Source: Verrucomicrobium sp. BvORR034 (lineage in GTDB: Bacteria > Verrucomicrobiota > Verrucomicrobiia > Verrucomicrobiales > Verrucomicrobiaceae). Taken from it: a stretch of DNA of 33,276 nt. The stretch covers positions 1 through 33,276 of the forward strand of contig NZ_BATQ01000121.1 in the NCBI RefSeq assembly GCF_000739635.1, read 5' to 3'. The notes under the pieces are model-generated. The model worked only from the letters and a program-made list of their open reading frames with translations. It was not told the DNA's origin and ran no database searches. Below are positions 8,033 to 16,712 of the stretch, piece by piece (positions within the stretch are counted from its first letter, which is position 1; each line of letters opens with the position of its first letter). Both the position numbers and the translations under genes were made by a program.

Positions 8033-8305
8033 ATGCAATCTATCCATCCGCTCTTCGGCACCGCCGCCCAGGCTCCCGTCACTTCTCTTCCCCAACCCAT
8101 CCCCGCCGACACCTGCGTACGCAAGGTGGCGCTCGATGCCGAGCTCGCTGTGTGGGTGGACTCGGAGGCCGCTCGTATGGGCATGTCCTTTGCCTCCTTC
8201 GTCTCCCCCCTTCTGGAGTGGGCCCGTACCGAAGACATCGCCAGCGACGGAGATCTGGGGCTGTTCATGGCACCGGAACGGGGCGCCTGGCAGGGTCAGC
8301 CGTGA
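8033..8305 (+). CDS. Small protein with ribbon-helix-helix-like segment, unknown
   Basis: I chose ATG 8033, giving 90 residues; the frame is open to ATG 7916, but that 39-residue extension has no coding feel. The core, VRKVALDAELAVWVDSEAA followed by RMGMSFASFVSPLLEWAR, has the spacing of a CopG-like ribbon-helix-helix: a beta strand, a helix starting with Asp-Ala-Glu, a Gly-Met-Ser turn, and a second helix. This is a weak, by-eye match. The gene ends 52 bp before the ECF sigma factor on the same strand, so the two could be cotranscribed, and a regulatory partnership is possible. It does not look like a typical anti-sigma factor, since it lacks a zinc-binding motif and a transmembrane helix. 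Confidence 0.5.
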   Translation: MQSIHPLFGTAAQAPVTSLPQPIPADTCVRKVALDAELAVWVDSEAARMGMSFASFVSPLLEWARTEDIASDGDLGLFMAPERGAWQGQP

Positions 8306-8357
8306 AGTTGACCGCCCTCGGATCCCCAGCCATTCGAGACTCTCAACTCTTCTAGCG

Positions 8358-8981
8358 ATGGAAGACGCTTCCCCGGGCCCTCCGCATATGGACGCTCCCG
8401 CCGTCCCGCCCTCCCTTGTCACACTCTCCGACCAGGAGCTCATCCGCTTGATCAGCCTGCAACGCTGTCCCCTCTGCCTGAAGGAACTGCACCGTCGGTA
8501 CCGCAGCCAGCTGCAAGCCGTTGCGCGAAAAGTGCTCCCGTCCAATGCAGACTGCGATGATGTGGTGCAGGAGAGCCTGCTCCAGATCTGGCTACAGGCG
8601 CAAAATTACAATCCAGAGAAGGGCCACCCCTACAGCTGGATCGTGACCATTGTAAAACGCCGGGCCATGGATGCCTCCCGAGTGCTCGCCCGTGCCCAAA
8701 ATCTGGCTCACCACTACGAGTCCTGCTGCGAGCGGGACGACGTCAGCACCTCGATGGTGGAAGGGCAAGTCCGGCATAACGAACTGCACCACCTGCTCGA
8801 GTGCGGTCTGGACGGGCTGCCGGAAGATCAGCGCCACGCCATCAAGCTCGCCTATTATCGGGGCATGAGCCAGCGCCAGATCGCCAGCCACCTGAGCCTG
8901 CCACTGGGCACGGTGAAGACCCGCCTTGTCCTGGCTCTCAAAAAACTCTCCCGCACCCTGTCCGCCCTGCTGGCACCGTAG
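8358..8981 (+). CDS. ECF-type sigma-70 family RNA polymerase sigma factor
   Basis: The 207-residue protein starts at ATG 8358; the open frame continues upstream but overlaps the preceding gene and reads as low-quality sequence. Sigma region 2 spans about residues 30-100, with the LHRRYRSQLQAVARKVL helix, the conserved DCDDVVQESLLQIW stretch and PYSWIVTIVKRRAMD, which matches the -10-binding and melting segment. Region 4 (about 150-205) shows LPEDQRHAIKLAYYRGMSQ, then the helix-turn-helix RQIASHLSLPLGTVKTR. No region 3 is present, so it belongs to the ECF group. It directs RNA polymerase to a specific regulon that cannot be named here. No anti-sigma factor is adjacent, so control may come through the small upstream protein or by transcription. 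Confidence 0.92.
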   Translation: MEDASPGPPHMDAPAVPPSLVTLSDQELIRLISLQRCPLCLKELHRRYRSQLQAVARKVLPSNADCDDVVQESLLQIWLQAQNYNPEKGHPYSWIVTIVKRRAMDASRVLARAQNLAHHYESCCERDDVSTSMVEGQVRHNELHHLLECGLDGLPEDQRHAIKLAYYRGMSQRQIASHLSLPLGTVKTRLVLALKKLSRTLSALLAP

Positions 8982-9477
8982 CGCATGACGAGAGGAGGCA
9001 AAGTCACATTCTCGGAGTTTCATGAACCCAGTTGGTTCAAGGTCGCACACCACCATCTCACGAGCCAGGACCGCCCTTCGCCACGCAAAGACGGCCCGCA
9101 CAGCGCACTCGCGCCATACGGGCCGTCAACTACATCCACAACAAGTCATCACTCTCGATGCATGACCCGACCACTATGGCAGTTCCCCATGGCAGGTCGA
9201 GCATTAGGGTTACAGCTCCTCCCTGAGCCATCCATCAGGGCGATTGATGAACGGTCAATCCGGCTCCGAACCGTCCTCTTCCACTTCATCCCGCCTGTTC
9301 TGTACGCAGCAGCGTGATTTCTCTCCGTATGTTCCTTTCCTTCGGCCCCGCGCCTTTCCACCTCTCACTCCTTCCCTCTGAGCCCGCCTTTCCGGGCGAT
9401 CTTCCACGCCCAACTTCAGCCTGTTTGATGCAAAGTCCACGCACCTGTGGCTGGAGCAGCGATTTCCATGTGGTGGT
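8982..9477. other. Intergenic stretch of about 500 bp without a gene
   Basis: No convincing coding frame was found. It holds a perfect 9-bp inverted repeat GACGGCCCG/CGGGCCGTC (9090-9098 with 9119-9127, 20-nt loop), a CCCTGA/TCAGGG repeat (9221-9226 with 9235-9240) and an ATTGA/TCAAT repeat (9243-9259). The first may end the sigma-factor transcript but lacks a T-tract; the latter two could be operator sites for the regulator that starts at 9478. Confidence 0.5.
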
Positions 9478-10215
9478 ATGAAGGCAGGAGAAACAATCTT
9501 GGAAACTCCCCAATCCGTCATCAACGCGCCGACGAAGTCCCGCATCCTGGTGGTGGATGATCATCCAGCCTTCCGGTACGGGCTCATGGAACTGATCAGC
9601 GGCATGTCCATTGCCGAGGTTTGCGGGGAGGCAGATGACGCATGCTCGGCTCTGGCCGCCTTTCGGAACCTGAAGCCGGATCTCGTACTGCTGGATATCA
9701 GTCTGCCCGGCCGGGATGGCATTGAACTGACAAAGATGATGAAAGCGGAGTCTCCCCGCATCCCCATCCTCATTGTCTCCATGCACGATGAGGCCTTTTA
9801 TGGCCTGCGCGCCCTCCGCGCCGGGGCCTGCGGCTATCTGCGCAAGGACGACTCCCTGGATCACCTGGAAGACGCCATTGAGCACGCCCTGAAGCAGGAC
9901 TACTACCTGAGCCCGCGTCTCAAGCGGCACCTCATCCAGCAGTTTCTACAGAACAACGGCCCGACCACGGAGAACTATACCCTGCAGGGACTCTCCGACC
10001 GGGAGATGGAGGTGTTTCACTGGCTGGGCAAGGGCTTGGGCACCCGGCAGATCGCCGACCGCTTAGGCCTGAGTGTGAAGACCATCGAAACTCACCGAGC
10101 CCACATCAAGACCAAGCTCTCCCTCGAGACGGCGGAGGACATGGTGAAGCTGGCCCGGGAGTGGAAGGAATTGGGAGAGCAGCCCGCCAGCAGGATCGCG
10201 GTGGGGAGCAACTAA
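9478..10215 (+). CDS. NarL/FixJ-family response regulator (orphan, second of three)
   Basis: The 245-residue protein starts at ATG 9478, about 20 residues before the receiver domain. Receiver landmarks are all present: VVDDHP acidic pair, phospho-acceptor Asp in VLLDISLPGRDG, Ser in the switch position (IVSMH), and Lys in LRKDD. The C-terminal LuxR-type HTH contains LSDREMEVFHWLGKGLGTRQIA and KTIETHRAHIKTKL. Several blocks are identical or nearly so to the regulator at 3426, including SLPGRDGIE, GYLRKDD and the HTH core, so the two are paralogues and probably read similar sites. No sensor kinase is adjacent. It sits between the ECF sigma factor and the third regulator, all on the same strand but with gaps of several hundred bases. 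Confidence 0.93.
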   Translation: MKAGETILETPQSVINAPTKSRILVVDDHPAFRYGLMELISGMSIAEVCGEADDACSALAAFRNLKPDLVLLDISLPGRDGIELTKMMKAESPRIPILIVSMHDEAFYGLRALRAGACGYLRKDDSLDHLEDAIEHALKQDYYLSPRLKRHLIQQFLQNNGPTTENYTLQGLSDREMEVFHWLGKGLGTRQIADRLGLSVKTIETHRAHIKTKLSLETAEDMVKLAREWKELGEQPASRIAVGSN

Positions 10216-10501
10216 ACGTGCCACACAGTCAAGCGCCGCGCTCCATTCTCTCGTAGTCCATGGCGGAAACTCCGTGACCGGCCCGATCCCGGCATCAGGG
10301 TGAAGAAATGTCTTGGAAGACCCTCAGGTCCAGTGAAAGGCGCCAATGCCATCGCCATGCTCACAACCCGTTTGACCCTCCTGATTAGCAGAGCTCGACC
10401 CCGAGCATGGGAAGGCATTTTATCATATCCATGCTCCAATGCTGATCCGACGTCCGATTCAGGTAAAAAGGAACGGCACGCCCCGCCTCACCATCCAGGC
10501 C

Positions 10502-11305
10502 ATGGACTCCAACCGTGCTGAAGTGACCGCACCGCCGACCACCAGACCACCCTCCACCACGTCCCCAATCGCGAGTGCTGGGAAGAATGCAGCGAGTGTG
10601 GCAGCTCCCCCCACCGACGAAATTCGGCGAGTCCTGCTCGTAGATGCCCATCCCGCCTTCAGGCTCGGCATTCGGGCCATACTCCGCCAGTTGGGCAACT
10701 TCACGATATGTGGCGAGGCGGGCACAGCGGCGGAGGCCCTTCAGGCACTCCGGTCGGAGCGGCCACACTTGGTGGTGATGGATTTATGCCTCCCGGACGG
10801 AGATGGCACTGGAATCCTGACCGAGATGCTGAGACAGGATCCCAGCATCGCCATCTTGATCGTTTCGCACCATGAGGAGCCCCTCTATGCCGCTCTCGCT
10901 CTCTCCGCCGGCGCACTCGGATATGCCCGGAAGGATGATCCGCTCAAGAGCCTGTGCTCCGCTCTGAACAAGACGGCCCGGCGCGAACTTCACGTAAGCC
11001 GGAGTTTCAGACAGCACGTTGTCATCAAAGCGCTGCTGGATGCGGGAGGAGGCACGCGTGATTTCCTGGCTCCCCTCTCCAGCCGCGAGCTGGATGTCTT
11101 CCGTTGCCTGGGCCAGGGCATGGACACGCACGAGATCGCAAAGCAGCTCGATCTGGGCGTGAAGACTGTGGACACCCACCGGGCAAACATCAAAAAGAAG
11201 CTCCACCTGGCCGATGCCGCCTCCACCAGCCGCCTCGCCACAGAATGGCACGCCATGACAAGATGCGGGGACGACAGAAGACAGGAGACGACGTTGCCTC
11301 CGTGA
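10502..11305 (+). CDS. NarL/FixJ-family response regulator with altered acidic pocket (third of three)
   Basis: From ATG 10502 the protein is 267 residues; ATG 10439 is an alternative that adds 21. A Pro/Thr/Ala-rich leader of about 40 residues precedes the receiver. The receiver motif reads LLVDAHPAF, so the second acidic residue of the usual Asp-Asp pair is Ala. The phospho-acceptor Asp is kept (VVMDLCLPDGDG), as are a Ser at the switch position (IVSHH) and the Lys (ARKDD). The LuxR-type HTH is LSSRELDVFRCLGQGMDTHEIA followed by KTVDTHRANIKKKL. It is clearly related to, but more diverged than, the two regulators upstream. Loss of one Mg-binding acid suggests weak or phosphorylation-independent activity; this is inference. 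Its 3' end converges on the DGPF-domain gene. Confidence 0.9.
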   Translation: MDSNRAEVTAPPTTRPPSTTSPIASAGKNAASVAAPPTDEIRRVLLVDAHPAFRLGIRAILRQLGNFTICGEAGTAAEALQALRSERPHLVVMDLCLPDGDGTGILTEMLRQDPSIAILIVSHHEEPLYAALALSAGALGYARKDDPLKSLCSALNKTARRELHVSRSFRQHVVIKALLDAGGGTRDFLAPLSSRELDVFRCLGQGMDTHEIAKQLDLGVKTVDTHRANIKKKLHLADAASTSRLATEWHAMTRCGDDRRQETTLPP

Positions 11306-11331
11306 ACTCAATGGGGAACACCCGCTTTCGT

Positions 11332-11727
11332 TTAGCCCTCCGCAGGCGTTTCATTCGTCTCCACATAGGCGCTGGCGCGCTCCAGTTCCAGCGGTCGCAG
11401 CTCAAAGAAGAGTCCACACTGGATGCAGGGATTTCCCGCCATGTACTCCGCAGCTTCTTCGAGGTTCTCCGCGATGATGAACCAATAGCCCCCGATCACC
11501 TCCTTCGATTCGCCAAAGGGGCCGTCCACAATCACTCCCTTGGCCCCCACAGTCTTGCCACCCACCGCCAGGCGCTGCCCGGGCTTCATTTTGCCCTCTT
11601 CGATCATGCCTTCAATCCACATGTAGAAGGAATCAATGGCCGTCTGAATTTGCTCCTTGGAGAGCGATTTGTCCCACTGGCCGCGGGACAGGACGAGGTA
11701 TTCCGATTTCGCGTTGCGATCACTCAT
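11332..11727 (-). CDS. YCII/DGPF-domain protein
   Basis: This is a 131-residue cytoplasmic protein. The core, VDGPFGESKEVIGGYWFI (residues about 67-84), is the defining DGPF motif of the YCII-related family, in which a dimeric alpha/beta ferredoxin-like fold carries a conserved Asp/His pair. The N-terminal YLVLSRGQWD strand and the following amphipathic helix fit the fold. Relatives are often encoded next to ECF sigma factors (the sigma factor here lies 2.4 kb away) and may have enzymatic or sensor functions that are not established. The gene is convergent with the third response regulator (26 bp between stops) and divergent from the TonB-dependent receptor. Confidence 0.87.
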   Translation of the reverse strand: MSDRNAKSEYLVLSRGQWDKSLSKEQIQTAIDSFYMWIEGMIEEGKMKPGQRLAVGGKTVGAKGVIVDGPFGESKEVIGGYWFIIAENLEEAAEYMAGNPCIQCGLFFELRPLELERASAYVETNETPAEG

Positions 11728-11903
11728 GGCTTGGTCAGTCAGGGGTTGGGTGAGAGGTCCGCAGTGTGGACGTCCGTGAGGGAAATCGCAACTTCAATTG
11801 CCCGGCTGCGGGTTCCTGTTACTCGTGACCAGAATGCTGGAGCGACGCGATTCCTTTGCGGGACCCCACCCCTTCGTTCCGTTTAGTCGCTACCCATCCT
11901 TCC

Positions 11904-14006
11904 ATGCTGCACCCGTCTTTCGCCGTTCCCTCCTGCATTGCCCTGTTCTGTCTGGCGCTGGCCACGGTCTCCCGCGCCCAGTCCACGGAGGAACTGCCCG
12001 CAGTGGAAGTTGTTTCCTCCCGCTATCCGGCAGACTCCCTCGCTCAGAGCGCCTTTGGTGTCACCTCCCTCAACCGGGAGGAATTGCTGAGCCTTCCCCA
12101 AGGCACGCTGGATGAGGTGCTGAAGACGGCTGTCCCGGGGTTCAGCCTTTTCCGGCGAACCAGCAGCGAGGTGGCCAATCCCACCACTCAGGGTCCGAGT
12201 CTGCGGAATCTAGGGCCAAATGGTGCTGGCCGCACCTTGGTGCTGCTGGACGGCGTGCCGCAGAATGATCCCTTTGGCGGGTGGGTGTACTGGAACCGCC
12301 TGCCTCCTGCTTTGCTGGGCACGGTGCAGGTGGAGCAAGGCGGAGGTGCCGGACTCTTTGGCAACAATGCCCTGGGAGGCACGCTCTACCTCACCCGTCA
12401 CCAGCCGGATCATGTGGCAATCGACCTGCTGGCAGGCGACCGCCAGACCCATGAGGCCACCTTGCTCTCTCGGGTGGAGGCAGGCCGGTTCCGCATCACC
12501 ACCACCCTGCATGAGCAGGCCACAGACGGCTATCCTGTGGTGCAGGCGGGGCAGCGGGGGCCGGTGGACATCCACGCAGACTCGCGCTCCTTCCTCGCAG
12601 AGACGGGCATTGCGACCACCCTGGAGTCGGGCACTGAAGTGACGCTGCGGGGCGCCTGGTTCGAGGAAAGCCGCGGCAATGGCACCCCCTACACCGGAAA
12701 CCGCTCCGAGGCCCTGGACCTGAGCCTCGGGTTGCGGGGACCAGCCGGTGATTTCCAGTGGGAGAGCCTGCTCTATTATCAGGATCGCGAGTTTGCCAGC
12801 ACCTTCAGTTCCGTGAATGCCGATCGCACAGCAGAGACTCCCGCACTGGACCAGTACAAGGTGCCTGCACAGTCCCTGGGCTACAGCCTCACTGCCACCT
12901 GGGCAGGCGGGATCCCCCTTCCTGTCACACAGGATGGCTCACGCCTGATCATCGGAGTGGACGGGCGCTGGATCGAGGGTGAAACACGTGAACGCTTCCG
13001 CTTTGACTCGGGTCGTTTCCTGAACCACCGCGTGGCCGGCGGTGAGCAGTGGCTGCAGGGCCTGTTTGCCGAGCAGACCTGGCAGTTCCCTGACGACTGG
13101 GCGGTGACCCTCGGCGGCCGCGCGGACTACTGGCGCCTCTCTTCCGGGCATCGCACAGAAAGCGTGATCGCCACCGGGACCCCTCTGCTGGATGTGGACT
13201 ACCCAGATCGGGACGGCGTCGTGGCCAACGGCCGTCTGGGCCTGGCCCACATGGTGACTGAGGGGCTCATCCTGAAGGGATCCGCTTACACAGGCTTCCG
13301 TGTCCCCACTTTGAATGAGCTCTACCGCCCCTTCCGCGTGCGCAATGACGTCACCGTGGGCAATGCCGGGCTGGAACCTGAGCGACTCACCGGCGTGGAG
13401 GCGGGCGTGACATGGGAGCCCGACAAGGCCTGGCACTTGGGAGCAACGGTCTTCTGGAACGAACTGCACGATGCCGTGGCCAACGTCACCCTGTTGGAAG
13501 GGCCCGGCATCGCCCCCGACGGCACGGTGGTGCCTGCTGGGGGCGTGTACCGCCAGCGGCAAAATGTGTCCTCCGTGATCTCCACCGGCGTGGAATTGCA
13601 AGCCCGCTGGGAGCCGACCTCCTGGCTGGAGCTCAATGCTGGATACTTGTACACCGCCACCGAAGTAAAGGCACGGTCCGCCGCTTTGGATGGCCGTGAG
13701 CTCGCCCAAGCCCCACCTCATGTGCTTACCAGCGGCATCGCCTGGCGTCCTGCGGAAGGCTGGCAGGCCCTTATCCAGGCCCGGTATGGCAGTGAGCAGT
13801 TCGAGGACGATCTCAATACGCTGATGCTGAACTCGTACCTGGTGTGGGACGCATCCATCAGCTGCCAGCTCAACCCACAGCTGCGCGTGTCCGTGGTGAT
13901 GGAAAACGTCTTCGATGAAGAGGTGGAAACCGGCCGCTCCGGGGACGAACTGGTGAGCATCGGCGCGCCACGCTGGGTCGGAGTGAAAATTTCGTGGGCC
14001 TTTTGA
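11904..14006 (+). CDS. TonB-dependent outer-membrane receptor
   Basis: From ATG 11904 the protein is 700 residues and opens with a signal peptide (CIALFCLALATVSRAQ). An in-frame ATG at 11856 would put a polar leader in front. A plug domain follows (about residues 30-150): an ELPAVEVVSSR segment near the usual TonB-box position, PGFSLFRRTSSEVANPTTQG, and RTLVLLDGVPQNDPFGG plus ALGGTLYL, all typical of plug domains. The rest is a 22-strand-type barrel with TGFRVPTLNELYRPF near the middle-to-end and a final Phe (VGVKISWAF). The family imports siderophores, cobalamin or other scarce ligands using TonB energy. The substrate cannot be assigned. The cupin gene follows on the same strand after 59 bp and may be cotranscribed. 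Confidence 0.93.
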   Translation: MLHPSFAVPSCIALFCLALATVSRAQSTEELPAVEVVSSRYPADSLAQSAFGVTSLNREELLSLPQGTLDEVLKTAVPGFSLFRRTSSEVANPTTQGPSLRNLGPNGAGRTLVLLDGVPQNDPFGGWVYWNRLPPALLGTVQVEQGGGAGLFGNNALGGTLYLTRHQPDHVAIDLLAGDRQTHEATLLSRVEAGRFRITTTLHEQATDGYPVVQAGQRGPVDIHADSRSFLAETGIATTLESGTEVTLRGAWFEESRGNGTPYTGNRSEALDLSLGLRGPAGDFQWESLLYYQDREFASTFSSVNADRTAETPALDQYKVPAQSLGYSLTATWAGGIPLPVTQDGSRLIIGVDGRWIEGETRERFRFDSGRFLNHRVAGGEQWLQGLFAEQTWQFPDDWAVTLGGRADYWRLSSGHRTESVIATGTPLLDVDYPDRDGVVANGRLGLAHMVTEGLILKGSAYTGFRVPTLNELYRPFRVRNDVTVGNAGLEPERLTGVEAGVTWEPDKAWHLGATVFWNELHDAVANVTLLEGPGIAPDGTVVPAGGVYRQRQNVSSVISTGVELQARWEPTSWLELNAGYLYTATEVKARSAALDGRELAQAPPHVLTSGIAWRPAEGWQALIQARYGSEQFEDDLNTLMLNSYLVWDASISCQLNPQLRVSVVMENVFDEEVETGRSGDELVSIGAPRWVGVKISWAF

Positions 14007-14065
14007 GACCGCCCGACTGCATCTCCAAGTGCGATTCATTCGCGGAATCCGCTCCCCCTCCTCTC

Positions 14066-14599
14066 ATGTCCGAACTTTCCCCATCATCTCCCGAGACATT
14101 CACGTTTGAGGACGACGGACGCATCCCCAACAGCCCGCTGCCCCTCCTGCTTTACCGGGATGCCCTGCAGGTGGCGAACGACGCCGAGCAGGATTTGGCC
14201 GTAGTGTTCGAAGAGCGTTTCGCAACCCACCAGTGGACCGGTTCGTGGAGAAACGGTGTGTACCCCTACCATCACTATCACAGCAACACGCACGAGGTGC
14301 TGGGCGTGTACCGCGGCTCCGCCACCCTCAAACTCGGCGGCTCCACCGGCCATGAGACCCTCGTGCAAGCCGGAGACGTCATCGTCATCCCCGCCGGCGT
14401 AGGCCATATGTGCATTGAACACAGCCACAACTTCGGAGTGGTGGGCGCCTATCCGAATGGCATGAAGTGCGACATCCTCACCGGAGAGCCGAGCGAGCGA
14501 CCTCGAGCTCTGGAAAGGGTGAAGCAAGTACCTGTGCCCGACTTTGATCCCGTGCTGGGGAAGGAAGGTGGTTTAAGGAAATCGTGGCTGACAGAGTAG
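14066..14599 (+). CDS. YjlB-like cupin protein
   Basis: The 177-residue protein starts at ATG 14066; an upstream in-frame ATG at 13994 overlaps the receptor gene and is less likely. The central cupin motif 1 is HHYHSNTHEVLGVYRG, with the His and Glu metal ligands, followed by GxxxLVQAGDVIVIPAGVGH (motif 2 region) and a later His pair in CIEHSHNFG. The 'TGSWRNGVYPYHHYHSNTHEVLG' stretch and the PAGVGHM segment match the Bacillus YjlB type of single-domain cupin, whose biochemical role is unknown. It probably binds a divalent metal. It lies 59 bp after the TonB receptor gene, so a metal- or ligand-handling role with that receptor is conceivable but not shown. Confidence 0.85.
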   Translation: MSELSPSSPETFTFEDDGRIPNSPLPLLLYRDALQVANDAEQDLAVVFEERFATHQWTGSWRNGVYPYHHYHSNTHEVLGVYRGSATLKLGGSTGHETLVQAGDVIVIPAGVGHMCIEHSHNFGVVGAYPNGMKCDILTGEPSERPRALERVKQVPVPDFDPVLGKEGGLRKSWLTE

Positions 14600-14896
14600 C
14601 GGCGGGCTTCCGTCTGCTCCGTTCGCGTCACCGATACCCCAACCACGTACGTTTTGGGGTGGCCGCCAAGAAACCTGCACAGTACAGATGCTCAGTCGAA
14701 GCTCTTCCTCGAAGAGGATGTGGCTACAAGCCCAATGTTGGCGAGCTTCCAGCGAGCCTACGTTGGGAATGGGGTGTTGGAAGTTTCTACTCCGAAGGAG
14801 TTGTGGCGGTCTGACTGCCTTTCGCATCCAAGGTTCCTTGGCAGGCACTAACTTCCCAATGAGGTCCGCGCGCGATGAAAACTGGCCCACCCCACC
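14600..14896. other. Hairpin-rich intergenic stretch between convergent genes
   Basis: No credible gene. ACCCCAA (14636-14642) and TTGGGGT (14654-14660) form a stem with an 11-nt loop, and further short stems such as CTCTTC/GAAGAG (within about 14701-14715) and ACTCC/GGAGT (near 14791-14803) follow. The minus-strand translation has an arrangement that looks like a spurious reading of a dispersed repeat rather than a protein. A repeat origin is only a suspicion. Confidence 0.4.
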
Positions 14897-16648
14897 TCAA
14901 TCCAAGATTCTCGGTGCCCCCGCAGGCAGCTGCAGTTCATTCGTATTGAGATTTTGTGGCTCCGAGACGGAAGGTGCAACCGGCCCGGCTTTGCGACCGA
15001 TGTGCGACAGCAAGATGCGGCGCACCTCCGCAATCGCCTGCGGGTTCTGATTGGACCAATGTCCGCTGGGCACGATCAGTTCACTCTGCGCCCCGTCGAT
15101 ATGGCTGCTCCAGTAGGGTACCAGGCCATCGGTGCTCACGGGCTTCGTTTTGTCCAAGTTGCCGCCTTTTCCACGGTCGGCAATAATGGAGTGATACGGA
15201 ATCCCTGGTGTCGGAGGGATGTTGTTGATCGTGGTCAGGAAGCGATTGTCGGGATCCAGAGCATCCAGACTGTTGGGCATCGCCAGGATGGGCTCGCCGG
15301 TATTGGCCGGTTTGGCAGCTTTCACCGCCTTCATGGTGTCGTCCATGTCACCGAGAATGGCCGTGCTGTTTCCCATGATCTTCTTGCCCAACCTGCCGAA
15401 GAATCCCACCGCCACGTCACTGCCACCCAGGGAGGCAGAGAGAAAGACCACCCGGGAGATGTCCGACCGGTGATTGAAGATCAAGGTGTTCTCCAGGATG
15501 CTGCGGCCTTCTGGAGAGACCTTGAGCTCCTGCGGCGGCACATCGAAGTAGGCGTTCCAGAGCTTCATCCCGCTGTCCGTGATGAGCTCGCGCGCGATCA
15601 TCCCGCCCATGCTGTGCCCGAGGACCACAAACTTCTTGTGCCCCGGGTAACGTGCCGTCATGTCGTCCAGCTCCTTGCGCAGGCCTGCCGCCATGAGAGG
15701 GTACGGAAACCCCGTGGGATAGGTGTAGAACCAGAACTGATAGTGCTGCCGGATGACTGGATCGCCACGGAGAGACTCAATCAAGGGTGCCCAGGTGGCT
15801 TGGGAATCGCCAAGACCGTGGATGCACAGAATCGGAATCTTGTGGGCCTCATAGGGCTGCAGCCTTGCCAGACGGCTGGTTCCGGCAAACTGGTCGGGAC
15901 GGAACATCCGCTCCAGCTCCGTGCGACGGGGCTTGAGCTCCGCCAGCGCCAGGCCGATCGCGGCCGTGAAGTCCGCCGCCAGTGGGAAGCTGTGCCCGGC
16001 AAATTGCACATTCTCGACTTGAAGCGGGTCATAGGAAACGGCCGTGCAACGCTGACCGTCGAACCGGATCAGCACCGTCAGCCCGTAGTACACGTTCTGC
16101 CCCATGATGAAGCGGTCCTTCTTCGTGAAGTCCAGCCCCGGCTTGCTGGAAGCCACCATGGGCGCGCCGATGCCCTGTTTCACCGTGCGTTGCTTCACCA
16201 GGCTGCCGTTAAACTCAAACCGGTCGGCCGGCAGGATGCGGAAGAGCGAGGGATCGTGCGTAGGATCACCGTCGGTCTTGATGGAGAAGGTCCACGGCCC
16301 GTCTTTGCCGGGGCATTTGATCGGCTGCTTCCACGGCTCCAGTCCTGCCTCGTGGATCACCTCAAAGATGCGGCCAATGGCAAAGTTGTAGTCCCGACGG
16401 GCCTGGTTGTTCTTTGGATTGCGGCGCAGCTTGTCTGAGGCCAGGGAAGCCGCGTTGAGCAGCCGACCAATCTGAAGTTCAGGCTCCTTCCGAGGGTCTC
16501 CCAGGGCTTTTCTCAGCACCGCGCCGGAGAGGCTCTCCGCCTTGGCCTTCGGCCGCGTGATCCGTACGGAGGAGTATCCGGAGCAACCGGTCACACACAC
16601 GGTGACGATCCAGAGAACAACGGCACAGAAAGTGGACGGCAGGCGCAT
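14897..16648 (-). CDS. Alpha/beta-hydrolase (lipase/PGAP1-like) lipoprotein
   Basis: From the ATG at 16648 the protein is 583 residues and starts with a lipoprotein signal ending in VTGC (Cys22, then Ser, compatible with outer-membrane sorting). An upstream in-frame ATG at 16681 spoils the signal. The catalytic half begins about residue 270: IPILCIHGLGDSQATW supplies the oxyanion HG motif, VVLGHSMGGMIAR carries the nucleophile Ser346, and a late SGHWSNQNP offers the catalytic His; the acid may be the Asp in STDGLVPYW. The first 260 residues form an extra N-terminal region without a recognised domain. It probably hydrolyses esters or lipids in the periplasm or at the outer membrane. It is the last gene of a minus-strand run and is 64 bp after the methyltransferase-like gene. 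A link to the PKS product is speculative. Confidence 0.85.
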   Translation of the reverse strand: MRLPSTFCAVVLWIVTVCVTGCSGYSSVRITRPKAKAESLSGAVLRKALGDPRKEPELQIGRLLNAASLASDKLRRNPKNNQARRDYNFAIGRIFEVIHEAGLEPWKQPIKCPGKDGPWTFSIKTDGDPTHDPSLFRILPADRFEFNGSLVKQRTVKQGIGAPMVASSKPGLDFTKKDRFIMGQNVYYGLTVLIRFDGQRCTAVSYDPLQVENVQFAGHSFPLAADFTAAIGLALAELKPRRTELERMFRPDQFAGTSRLARLQPYEAHKIPILCIHGLGDSQATWAPLIESLRGDPVIRQHYQFWFYTYPTGFPYPLMAAGLRKELDDMTARYPGHKKFVVLGHSMGGMIARELITDSGMKLWNAYFDVPPQELKVSPEGRSILENTLIFNHRSDISRVVFLSASLGGSDVAVGFFGRLGKKIMGNSTAILGDMDDTMKAVKAAKPANTGEPILAMPNSLDALDPDNRFLTTINNIPPTPGIPYHSIIADRGKGGNLDKTKPVSTDGLVPYWSSHIDGAQSELIVPSGHWSNQNPQAIAEVRRILLSHIGRKAGPVAPSVSEPQNLNTNELQLPAGAPRILD

Positions 16649-16712
16649 GGTTGGCCCGCCTGTAAATGCCGAAACGGGCATCCGTCAAGCGGACCTTGCC
16701 TTTCAGCCTCTC

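Noticed and set aside
8985-9317. Plus-strand open frame of about 110 codons after the sigma factor
   Set aside because: Low-complexity translation with many His, Ser and Arg, no motif, and no start signal.
12939-14039. Minus-strand open frame opposite the TonB receptor
   Set aside because: It is antisense to a gene with signal peptide, plug and barrel features.
14954-16438. Long open frame on the plus strand opposite the lipase gene
   Set aside because: It lies wholly antisense to a gene with a good lipobox and catalytic motifs, and its translation is rich in Arg, His, Val and Gly with no motif.
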